A stretch of DNA of 64,000 nt, from positions 1 to 64,000 of the forward strand of contig JAIORK010000006.1 of NCBI GenBank assembly GCA_021108215.1, read 5' to 3'. Positions 26,186-38,100 of the stretch are shown piece after piece. The translations under genes and the position numbers were made by a program. This DNA comes from a bacterium (GTDB taxonomy: Bacteria; Oederibacteriota; JAAXVQ01; JAUVAV01). The notes under the pieces are model-generated. The model was given only the letters and a program-made list of their open reading frames with translations, did not search any database and was not told the DNA's origin. Every line of letters starts with the position of its first letter. The stretch's first letter is position 1.

Positions 26186-29100
26186 TTACGCAGCAGATTG
26201 AGTGGCACGTCGCGGACGCTGCCATTTGCGGTCCAGCTCCCGCCTGTCAATTCCGAGTCCAAGATAATTCAAAATATCCATATAGAGTCCAAACTGCCTT
26301 CTGCTCATCCTATTTGGAATCCAAAGAGTCCTTCCGGCGTTATCCAAAACACCTTTCTCTACAGAGACAGCATGACGCATTGATGCGGGTAACTGCCGAA
26401 TAATTTCATTAAACGTAACCAGCATCGTTTCCAACTCTTGCTGCGCAGCTTGTTTCCCCGGACCTGCGGACATGGCGTTTATCCCGGAAAACTTACCTGC
26501 CAGCATGAACAACATTGTATCCGCCAGCTGCCCGGCATGTCTGCGATTTGCATTACGCGCAAACTGAATCGCATCTTTTTTAACCGATGTCAACGCATTG
26601 GGATCAAGGATGGCATGGGACAGCGTTGATTGCGCCAGTTCCCGGCCGATACGCGTATTCACGGCATCCATGGCAGCATGATAGCGCATGGTTTGTGTCC
26701 AGAGCATCATCCGGGCCATCTGGGCGGCAATGGGATTTCCAGACTGATGATACACCGCATCAGGCAGAAAAATATGCAACGTCCCCTGATCGCTTATCTC
26801 AAAATCACCCAACAAACTGCCTTTAACAACATGCTGCATAAAAGACCGCTTGGTTTCCGACAAAGGACGCACCCGAATACGTCCGGCATCAAACGACCGG
26901 GCGTTTAAAGCGTCCCCGAGTACAGCTTGTTTTTCCGCCAGACTCAATTTTCTTGTGCGCCGGGTGTCCGCATCTGTGGTGCCGCCGCGTATCGCAATTG
27001 CCAGCACACCAACACCTTGCAAAATAAACGCCAGTCCGTTTATGAAAAATGTCATCGGTGAACGCATACGGAAACCGGGACGCATCAACAATTGATAAAA
27101 CCGGAGCCAACCGGGCCGGGTGCCGGTTAAAGAACGGTTGCTCATCGCATCCGGTGGAAGCATTTCCCGCGTAATCGGTCCGGTCAAAGGCTCACCCTTT
27201 TGTGCGGGCTCCCAAGCAATCTCCGCTTTGGCCAGCTCGCCGGGGGCCAGTCGGTTGAATTCAACGACACCATTGTAAATCAGCAGACTCCGTAAATAAG
27301 ACCCCAATAATACTTGCGGTGACTCCGGTTGAAACTCGGGCGATGCATCATTGGCTGTGGTTGGTTCGATCTTCACCGGTTGGGGCAGATCAGCTGAAAT
27401 ATTCCCCATGGCATTAAAATGCTTCCAGGCCGTCTCCGGACTCATGCCGAAAACTTCTTCCAGGATATGCAGTTTGACATCCGGATAATCACTGATCAAT
27501 ATGTTCCGATAGGCAAAAACAGGCTGGGTATTGTAAAATTCGTTTTTATATTGATCTCCCACCCAACTGTCACCCACAAAAATAGTCACCTTGGACTCAG
27601 GTTGATATTTTTCCACAATATATTTAAACAGCAATTGATAGGTTCCGATATCCACCTCATCAATCACCAAAAATTCCTGCGTATCGTTCAAAATACCGGA
27701 TGCTTTAATCTGCTTCCTGAGAATCTCCGTCATCTTACGAAATGATGGATTGCTCTGATGTTCCTGTTCAAAAAAAGCCAGAAGTTTTTCTTCATACTCG
27801 GCGTAGGTCCGGCTCTGTTCGGCATGGGTGGACGTCACATGCTGCAGCCATCCGAACCACTCCACACCCAGCGCATCCCGGGAAATAGTGAAAATCCGGG
27901 CATCCATCTGATCCGCCTGATCACCGGAAAGCTGCTGCTGATAATGGGCCGCTTCATAATGACTCCCGGCCGCCCGTGCCAAATAGATACGGCGTGCACC
28001 GGGCGCACGCAAGCGTCCGGTCAAATGATGTTTGCCGTCCGCATCTTTTTCCCAGGCAACATCCGCCTCAGCAAAAAAATTAAAATACGGGAGCGCTCGC
28101 CCGACCTTTTCAAGATCTCCAACCGAGCGATGTATTTCATTGGATTTCGATTCAATCGGCAGCAGCTGCCACTCACTTGTGATTGAAGCCAGAATGTCAT
28201 CTCCCGGCCATAGTGCCTGCATAATTTTTTCCGTAAACTCCCCAAAATCCCTCTGTGGCCAACCTGTCAAGTTATTCAATAACGCCTCGGCTCTGATCTG
28301 TATTTTCCCGGCCAGTTCCGCCCGCGTAAATGCCCGGTAGACCCCCTGATCATCCCGCGGAAAATCTTCCTTTGCCAGCACCTGCCACTGTGTTTCCAGA
28401 TTGCGGGAAGTTATTTTAGTTTCCACCCCAGCGACTACAACATCCGGCTTTTTTTCACCTACCGTCGGTAACTTTGCATCCTGCCGGTCTGAATTTTCCA
28501 CCGTTTCAGTTACATCAAGTTCCACAAACTGCGCAATGGCCGCCTCATTGGCCTGGGGGTCAAAACTCCCCCGTGCCAGCCACATCTCGTATTTTGCAAT
28601 GATACGCAGAATCAATTTCGCCAGAACACGCTGATCCTGCTTCTTTGTTTTCAACAACCGTCCAAACAGATCAATCGCCCGCAACTCCTGCTTGGCTGCA
28701 TGCGCACGACGCAATTCAAATTTCATCTGTTGCAGAATTTCCTGCCGTGACCGGGTTAATTGATACGTATGCTCCGCTTTCAACTGCTGAACACGCTCAG
28801 CCATACCCGAATGCCGGAATGCTTCGGCAACCTGCTTACGAAAAACATCCCCGGCGCCGGTCTCACTTGTCATATAGAAAGCACCCATCACAGTCGTGGC
28901 TTGCAAATTAAGAAAGGCATTTTTCCTCGCCCCGCTCAGCATGGGCATATATTTATCAATCAAACTTCCCACCCGCGGGCGCAGTTGCTTATGCCGGGCC
29001 CGGCTGGATTTACCCACACTGCCGCGCATATGAATGCGCCGATAATCCAAAATCGGCTGATAAAAAAGCTGTATTAGCTTTCTTTCTTCCGGAGTCAGCT

Positions 29101-32100
29101 TCTTATCCAACAGGCTGTTGTAAATAAAATCAGCCAGATCATCTCTTTGCGCATAACGTTCGGCTTCTTCCCTGGGGAAACCGAGCAGCACCCCGAGCTG
29201 GGCAGGATGACGCCAGTCTGACTGACGGTTATTCAATCGCAGCATTCTCGGAATCATCGCGGGAATCACTGACCGGATGGCATCTCCTGTCATTCCGGTT
29301 TCCGGGAGCCAGTTCTGATAAAGATCGCTATTTTGTTCAATACGACGAACAACCGCAGACGCAGTATACAGAAATATGCCAAATCCGGAATGCTCCACAC
29401 TTTGGACCCCCGGCCCGAAAAGACCGTGCTTTTGCATGGCACTTAAAATAGAAGTATCTACCGAGACTAAAAGCGCGGGTTTCAAACCAATCAAAAAAGC
29501 CTGTAAATTTCCGGCTTCCGCTCCCCATAACAAGTAATTTCTAATAGTATCTGTCGGCGCCGTCTCTATCAACCGGGCATAATACGCCACCGGATCGGAT
29601 GCCAATACTTCCGTGTCAACCTCCCAGGTCTTGATGGCCGCCGCGTCGGCATCTCCGGAACGTGACGACAGACCGGGACGAAGGACATTACCGATCGCCT
29701 GGAAAAATCCGCCTACCGATCGTCCGGCAAATAACAATCCACTAATTATCACCGCCGTTATCTTGCCGACCTGTTGCCATCGAGCTTTTTTAAGTATGAA
29801 ATCAACCACAAAGTGCGTCACCAGCCCAAACGCAATCATTCCCAGCAGAGGTATCCCAGTCAAGCTAAACGCGACATTGCCCGCAGCCAACAGCAATGAA
29901 ATACGCGCATTGATTTTTTCCGTCCGGGTCAATCCTTGCCATGCAAAGCGGCCGTCTTTGAACAAATGCATAATCGGGAATAATCCCCATGCAAACCAAA
30001 CAGCAATCATCGTGGGATCCAAAAATCCGGTCCACATGGCAATCGACGCTGCTGCCAGACCGGCAACACTCATGGGCACCGCTTCAACGAACCAAGCCCG
30101 GCGTTGATACTGTTCGCCCGTCCAATGCCACCGCTTCATCATATAATCCCGCAGCCAGGGCATCTGACCGCCGAAGTCATCAAAACGTTTTGCATCATCC
30201 TGACGAACCTGTTTCTCTTCTGATAGAAGCCCGGCAGCTACAGCCAATCGGGTGACCATCTCTGAAATTTCATCCTTATTGCTGACAATACCTGCATCAA
30301 TTTTTACTGTTTCCATGCGTACCTGGCGAAACACCGTTACTATATCCGCCACAGTAATACGATTCGACAATTTCCAAACATCAATTTCATCAAACACTTT
30401 GTACTGCTGTTTCAACATATCCAACAGAACATAGACAACTTCCGCCCGCTCCAACTGCGGGATTTTTCTTATCCCTTTTTCTGCTGCACGCGGATCCAAA
30501 ATACCAACCGCTTCAAATACATTAAGCAATTGACCAATATCTCGTTCCGCTTCGCGTATCACCGCAGTACTTTTCTTTTCTTCAAGCGCCGTCAATACTT
30601 CACTCGGTTTTTCAACATTACGATTTTGACGTCCCATGACCCGACGAACGGTATCCGAATCAAATCCCTGACCATAAAGTTTATTAAAAACAACACTATC
30701 CGCAATGGTCTGTCCTGATTGTTCAGCTTCACGCCGCAGTACAAAATACGCTTTTAGGCAAGCTGGTGCATTTCCGCGACTTCGAACATCCTGAAGAATC
30801 CTATCTTCAATATCAATAATTTTTCCGATTGATAGAGCATCTCGTAAAAACAAATCAACCAAAACCATTTGAATTCGGGAATCAATGTGCCTCATTTTAT
30901 TATGAAACGTTTGAATTTCATGACGATTTGACAATTCCCTTCCTTGCTCATCAAAAGGTGTAAAGGAAGGATGTAGCGTCCCAAGCATTTCCTGTATGAT
31001 TTTCTTTTCTTCCTTGGGCATAGCCCGATTGATTAAAACCAGGGCAAACCCCATATTATTTTCATCCAAAAGATGATCGGCTAAAAATACCGCATCCTCA
31101 AAGTTCATGCGGTGCGCAAGGACCCGGATATATCCGCCATATCGGTTATCACGCAGTCGTTTCAAAATTCGATTCACTGCCAAAGCCGCTTTAGAAAGCG
31201 GCGCAACTTTCACACGTTTACCCTGTGAGAGTTCAATGGGTTGTGCCCACTCAGAAAGACGATTCAAATCATTTTCAGGAAATGGATCTCCGTCCCAAGC
31301 TTGTACAATTTCACCTTTTTTATACTCAAGTGTAATCTCGTCAATCAAGGCTCGATATTGGGTAGCAGACCAAACTGGTCCAAAATGATCCAGGCTGCCT
31401 CCTTCCCCGGTCATTACCGACTTGACAATACAATCTGGATATTTATCAATAGTTTTTTCTGTATAATCACGCCCAATAATTTCCTGCGGCAACAGTTGCT
31501 TGCCGGCTTTTAAATAAACAATATTTCGCCCTTCCAAACGCCAGCCGTGTGCCAACCCGGGTCGCGCAAAATAAATCAGACGTGCATTGGGATCAGGACG
31601 GTTGATTTCATCATGAATGAACGGCTGGTCCGCCCAGACACGAAGAATAGTATCACCATCATATTCCACCACCAAATTATCCCGATTTTTAAATTTTCCG
31701 GGAATCTTTCTGACCGATTTCGAACCAATTTCAATCCCGTCTTTGGTAGATCGTACATTTTTCAAAAACCCGCAGTTATATTTGTTTTTCGTATGCTGCG
31801 CAAAATATTTACCAACAATTTTTCTAGGAAGATATTTCCCCTTTTCCAGAGTATATAAAACATTCCTGCCCAGCAACGTCCAGCCTGCTGCATGATGGGT
31901 CTCCTTAAACCAAACAAGCGGTATCGCGCGATCAACCGTCAAGTCAGTAGCTGTAAACGGATCTCCATTCCAGACACAAACAATTTCACCATTTTGATAT
32001 TCCGCAACCAAATCAGCAGCACCCTTTAATTCCGGCAGATAGATATTCTGTTTTTTTGTGTCCCCAAGCAACAATTGACCATCAAATTCTGAAACTCGCA

Positions 32101-35100
32101 CCTCTTTCACAATAGCGTCCGGATAATCCACCGCAGCTTCCTTAGAAAATTTCCCCGCAATCGCGACAGACTCTAATTTGCCGTTTTTTTCAACATAAAA
32201 CGAATTGCGTCCTTTGATCCGCCAACCCTCGGCATAAACCGGTTCTGCAAACCAAATCAAAGGAACACTTTTATCAGGATTATCTATATCGTGTTTTGCG
32301 TAAGGATCCCCATCCCAAACACGAACCAGACGCCCCTTTTCATATTCAACACACAGATCATCCCGTCCGTTATACGCCAACCCAATATACCGTGGTTCTT
32401 TAGCCAGATCCAATTCTTTACCCGCATGAACATTTTTTAAAATAATACGTTCATGCGCATTTTTCATATCTTTTGTGAATTTTTTTCCAACAATCTTAAG
32501 AAAATTCATTTTGCCGTCCTTAACCGCAAACATAATTTTCTCACCTTCCAGTTTCCAATCTCCGATGTACTCTGTGGCAGTTACATAAATCATGGGGACA
32601 TCAACATCCGGATGGCTTTTAAAATCGGTGGAATAAGGATCCCCGGCCCATGCGCGAATCACCTTGCCGTCACGATACTCTACAGTAATATCTTTTCGAT
32701 TTTTGTATCGAGCATTGCGCTGCCAGAGTATTTTTTTTCCATGTGTCAATCCACCCAGACTATTCAAATAAACATTTTTAACAATACAATCAGGATACTG
32801 CACAACTGTGTCCTCCGAATAATCCTTACCGGTTTCTTTTACTGCGAAATAAGTGTTGCTTGACTCATCCAAAAGATAAATCCGGTTACGGCGAATGAGA
32901 CTTCCAACCAAAGAAGCGGCTTTAGACACCAACGTGTCTTGTCCATCATTTTTTTGCATCATCAATACCGGCGATTGCCATAGTGGCACCGGTATGCCGA
33001 AATAGCCTTGAGGAGTAACGATTCTCATCATTTTCAATGGATTTTGAAATTCTATTTCCCACGGAAAACTTTTCATTAAAAAATTAGCAATAAAGTGCGA
33101 CAGCAAACCAAAGGCAATCAAACCCCAGAATGGTACTGCTGTGAAGCTAACTGCCATATTGACCACGGCCAATGCAATCGAAAAACCCACATTTTTTTTC
33201 TCTGCTTGGTTCAATCCTTGCCAAGTGAAAGACCCGTCTTTGGCCAAATGCATAACCGGGAAGAGTCCCCAGGAAAAACGCACAGCAGCTGTCGCAAGTG
33301 CGGATAATCCGATTGCCGGATCTAAAAATCCGGTCCACAGAGCAATCGATACGGCTGCCAGACCGGCAACACCCATGGGCACAGCTTCAATCGCCCATGC
33401 CCATTTCCGATAGCGCTCGCCCGTCCAATGCCACCGCTTCATCATATAATCCCGCAGCCAGGGCATCAATCCGCCCATCTCCGATGGCTGAGTATCCGAT
33501 TGCTTACGCAAATCATTGTAGCGCAATGCCGCCCGGGCAAACCGCTGCTTTGCATTGAATTCAATCGAAACCGGGGCAATGGACACGATTCTATCCAGTT
33601 CCATTTGCCGGATTACTTTTTCGAGATTTGCGGAAAATACTTCTTCAATCCCCGCGCCTTCCCAATCCAGATAATTTTCAGAATCCAATTTCAATTCAGA
33701 AAAAACCGATCGCGTGATATTAAAAGCCTTCGGAACGATGCTCCCCCAATATCGCTGGAAAACCATGCGCTCGTCTTCCAGTCCTTTGATGGCACCTTGT
33801 GCATTTTTTTGATCAAGCAACGCGGCGAATCGCGTTTGAACAATCCCGGAAAGAATCATCAATAAATCTTCACGATTAATAGTATTAAACATATCATCCG
33901 AAAGCGGCACAAATGTTTTCGTAATATATTGCAGCCAGGGGACCAGTGTTTTTTGGAACAAGCCGGTATACCGCTTTCCATACAATTTTTCCAACCCCCC
34001 GATTATATCTTCCCTTATAAAATGACTTCCACTCCCCTTAATGCCAAAAAACTTATAGCTAATTGTACGGTAATCAATCACTTGCAAGGGAAACAACCCC
34101 TGTTTTTCCCGTATCCTGTTTACCAACTCAAAATCCACATCTCCCAAAATTTTGTTGATTTGTCGTCTGTGCTGGCCGCTATAGTCTACAATTTCCTGCT
34201 GGGTGGCAATACCACCCAACATCTCCATCGCGGCAATTATTTCATCCTGTAATCGTTTGGTTTGGGTATCCAAAACCGGATAGAGGGGCAAACGGTTTTG
34301 CTGCATTCTTTGCTTATTCACCGATACAAAATCCAATTGGTTCATCACTGAAACAACAACATAATTCGCTTGCCGGATCGTCGCCGCAATTTCTTCTATT
34401 GTTGCACGCCCCCCCAGAGCCTCGATGGCATCCAGAACACGATTTTGCTGAATGGTAAAACCCAAACGACGGGTACGTTCCGCCCTTCCAACACGTTTAT
34501 GATCAGGCCTTTTTTTCCAAACTTTTTTCTGTCCCTTCACTGTTTCCAGTTTATAGATAAGTGACGCTGTATCCGGTAGTTGAATAACTTCCCTATCCTG
34601 GTCACGATTCTCTGCCCAAACCTTCACAATCGTTGTTTTTCCATCCACCATTGCGTATTCCACAATAAAGTCATCCCGATTTCCATACGCTTCCCCAAGC
34701 TGAATATTCCCGCCATAATGGTTGATAAAACCGTTTTTGTCGGTATAAACTGATGCAACAAAGCATTGCGGATATTTTTCAATTGACTTCCGGGTATAGT
34801 TCGTCCCAACAATCTCCATTGGTTTCAATCGACCCTGGTCTTCCTGACAAACAATATTCCGCCCCTTAATTTTCCACCCCTGGGTATGCCTGCTTTCCTT
34901 AAACCAAATCAACGGGACATCGCGATCCGGATTATCCGGATCGCGATCTAAATACGGATCACCCAACCAAACCCGCACCAAGTCGCCATTTTCATATTCC
35001 AAAGTGAGTTCATCTTCTTGGGTAAGCCCCATGTGCGTATACCAATAGGTTATTCCACCATGCGTAAGACCACCCTCATGGGTCGGATTGACTTTTTTAA

Positions 35101-38100
35101 CCAGGGCGTTTTTATAGTCTTGTATTTTGGATTTCAAATAATCAGGACCTACAATTTCCTGCACAATGTATTCGCCATGTTCCTCAACATAGACAACGTT
35201 TTCGCCGTCAATTCCCCAATCTTCCGCATCTCCCGGAGACCGGAACCACAACAACTTCGCTGAAGGATTTTTCTCATCTTTATCATAATCATTGGGGTAA
35301 GGATCACCCAACCATATCCGGACAATTTCTTTTCCAGCAAATTCAATACATACCGGATGATGACCGTATTTTTTCCTTGAAAAGACCGGCTTTTTATTAT
35401 GGGTAAATATTCCGGCACCGTTTGTCCTCCCGTGTTTAACAAGGATGCCCGGATGATAGCTCAATCCTAATTCTTTTAGTAATGCTGGTAATTTTGCAAG
35501 GGGTTTTTCCAAAAACTGCCCGGCAATCTTCACGGGTAATCTTTCATTATTATGTACCACGTACATGACATTACGGCCGGCAATCGCCCAACCTTGCCCA
35601 TCGAAAGGAGATGCAAAATATACCAACGGCACATTCCGGTCGGGTGCGTTTAGATCATCTCCGGGATAGGGGTCACCGGCCCAGGCACGAATAATTTTTC
35701 CCTGATGATATTCCACGGTTACTTCTGTAAACTTTTTCAATGTCGGGAACCGGCCCGCCAGATGTTTCAGTTCCGTCAATTTATCCCAAACCGGAATCCC
35801 GCCGTGAGTCAATCCTTGGCGCTTATTCAAAACGACTTTTTTAACAATCGCGTCCGGATAATCCACCACCGCCGTTTTTCCGTAGCGTCCGCTCAGGATG
35901 GCTTCCAGATAAAGCCGCCCGGCCGCATCCCGCTGATAAACAAGATCCTCAAATTCCGCCCGCTTGCCGCTGGGTATCTGTTGACATAAAAACGCTTCTG
36001 TTTTTTCCTGAATCGTCTTGGCATGGTTACGCAGTTTGGCGACTAATTTTTCCGAGTGCTTGATAATATGATGTTCAAGCTCCGGCGCTAAAATATGTTT
36101 GGCTTCCTCCAGCAATACCTGCGCTATTTCTTTTTCCGTTGCAATTTCAAAAATCCGCTCTCCCAGCCAAATTCCCGGTTCCGGTTCCGCTTGACCTCTA
36201 CGGGTGTGTGCAAACGGACCTTTTTCATATAATGTGAATCGACCTTGTACAAGTAAAATATCCACTGTCCGTGCAATTTCCATCAATCTTTTTTTGGTTT
36301 CAGTAACAGACAAACCCAGCACCGGGGCAATATCCCGGACCGCAAATTTTCTGATAACCTTATCCAGGGCACCTCCTGGATGACGAATCGCGTCAATTTT
36401 CACCGGCACCGTTTGTGCTATGCGCAATTGGACTGTTTTTATTTCCGCATCGGATAATTTCCCCAAAACCGGTCTGACATTTTTCCTTTTCCCGCGATCC
36501 TCATAGGACACTGGATGAATCAAATTCTCCTGATCAACTGTAAAAACATTCCCCTTCATTATTTCGCGCGACAACTTCGCATTCGCGATGGTATGACCCG
36601 CCTGCGTCACGCTTATATCAGGCGAGTCCTCCGCCGACCGGGTGGAAAGCTTTTCACCGGATTCCGGGACACGGTTAAATGCATCTTCCGCATCATTGGC
36701 ACCGGTGATTTTCAAAAAAATTTGTCCGGCCGAGGCCCGCAAATCAATCAACAATTCGTCCGTATCAAAGGTCATATGTCTGTCTGAGTAATCATAAAAC
36801 TTTTCCAGCATACGCGCGCTCTGTTGCAAGGAAAACGCATCCATGGAAAAATGATGCCAATTTTTTCCCGTGAATAGAGCACCCAGCACAGGCACCAGCA
36901 TACCTGTTTTTTTTCGGTACACCTGGATATAGGTTGCCTGCCCGGCCCGGCTGACACTATGCCCGGCCAAAAGATAGCCGCCTTCCTCCAGATCATCACC
37001 CATGCGGTGCAGCACCTCAGCGGTCCGGCCTTTATACATATAGAGCGTATTAAAACAGGTTTTTATATCTGCCTTGATACCGTGACCAAGATCAGCTTCC
37101 TGTAGATCAAAACCCGCTTTTTCAAGTTCCGCTTCCAGCGGTACTTTCTCCAATCCATAACCAAAATAATTTTTTCCTTGTTTATGAATGCCATTGAAAA
37201 TACGGTTTACATTCCAGCGGGTGACAAGACTTTTCCTCACCACGGCACCACCATCTCCAAACACATCCAGCAGTTTCCCATCCCGGGTAAACAGCGAAAA
37301 CCGCCCCCGGGTTTTTTCACGCAGCACATACGCCGGAACCCGTCCGGGTTTTTCCGCTACAATAATCCGATTGGCAGGATTTAGTGTTTTCGCAAAAGCA
37401 GTCAATTCGCCGGTGGTGACCATAGGCCAACCCGGTCCGATATCATTAATCATTACTCCCTTTTCCAGCAAAGAGCGAATCCCCGGCAGGGAGCCCATCA
37501 GGTCGTAGACCGCTTGCAAACGGTTTGCATAAGTCTTGACATATATCTTATCCCCACCGCGCAGAACAAAGAAAACCAAAGAGAGTGTTACCATACCGGG
37601 ATAGGTGACAAATAAATCCCGGGGTGTGAGCCCCAACGGCGCCCAATAAAACAACAACGTCAGCAGGGCTGCATTACGCAAATTTTCAGAAAGCCTTAGT
37701 CTTCTCCCGAGCTTTCTCAAATCGCCGGTGGAAAATTGTAATCCAACTAGTTTTCTTAAAACGCGTCCGGCCCGCTCCTGAAAACGTGCCTCGCCTAAAT
37801 ACCGGAAAAGTTTATACACATACGTTCCCACGCTGCCAAACCCGCGTTGACCCAGATATAGCGGCACTAACTCGCGCAGCTTCAAATCCGCCAAAGCGCG
37901 CGACGGCATCGCATCCAGTTTAGCTTGCATTTCTCCTCTATTTTCCGACCGGATCATTGCAATATGCTCTTCTGAAAAAGCGGCGTTTTCCAGAATGGCC
38001 CGTTCATCGATCCCCAGACGTTGCTTGCCCGGCCAGACCACAGCCAGCATGTCTCTCTGACCGGATGCCGTCACCGGAAAACTAAGCGCCTGGTTGGGAT

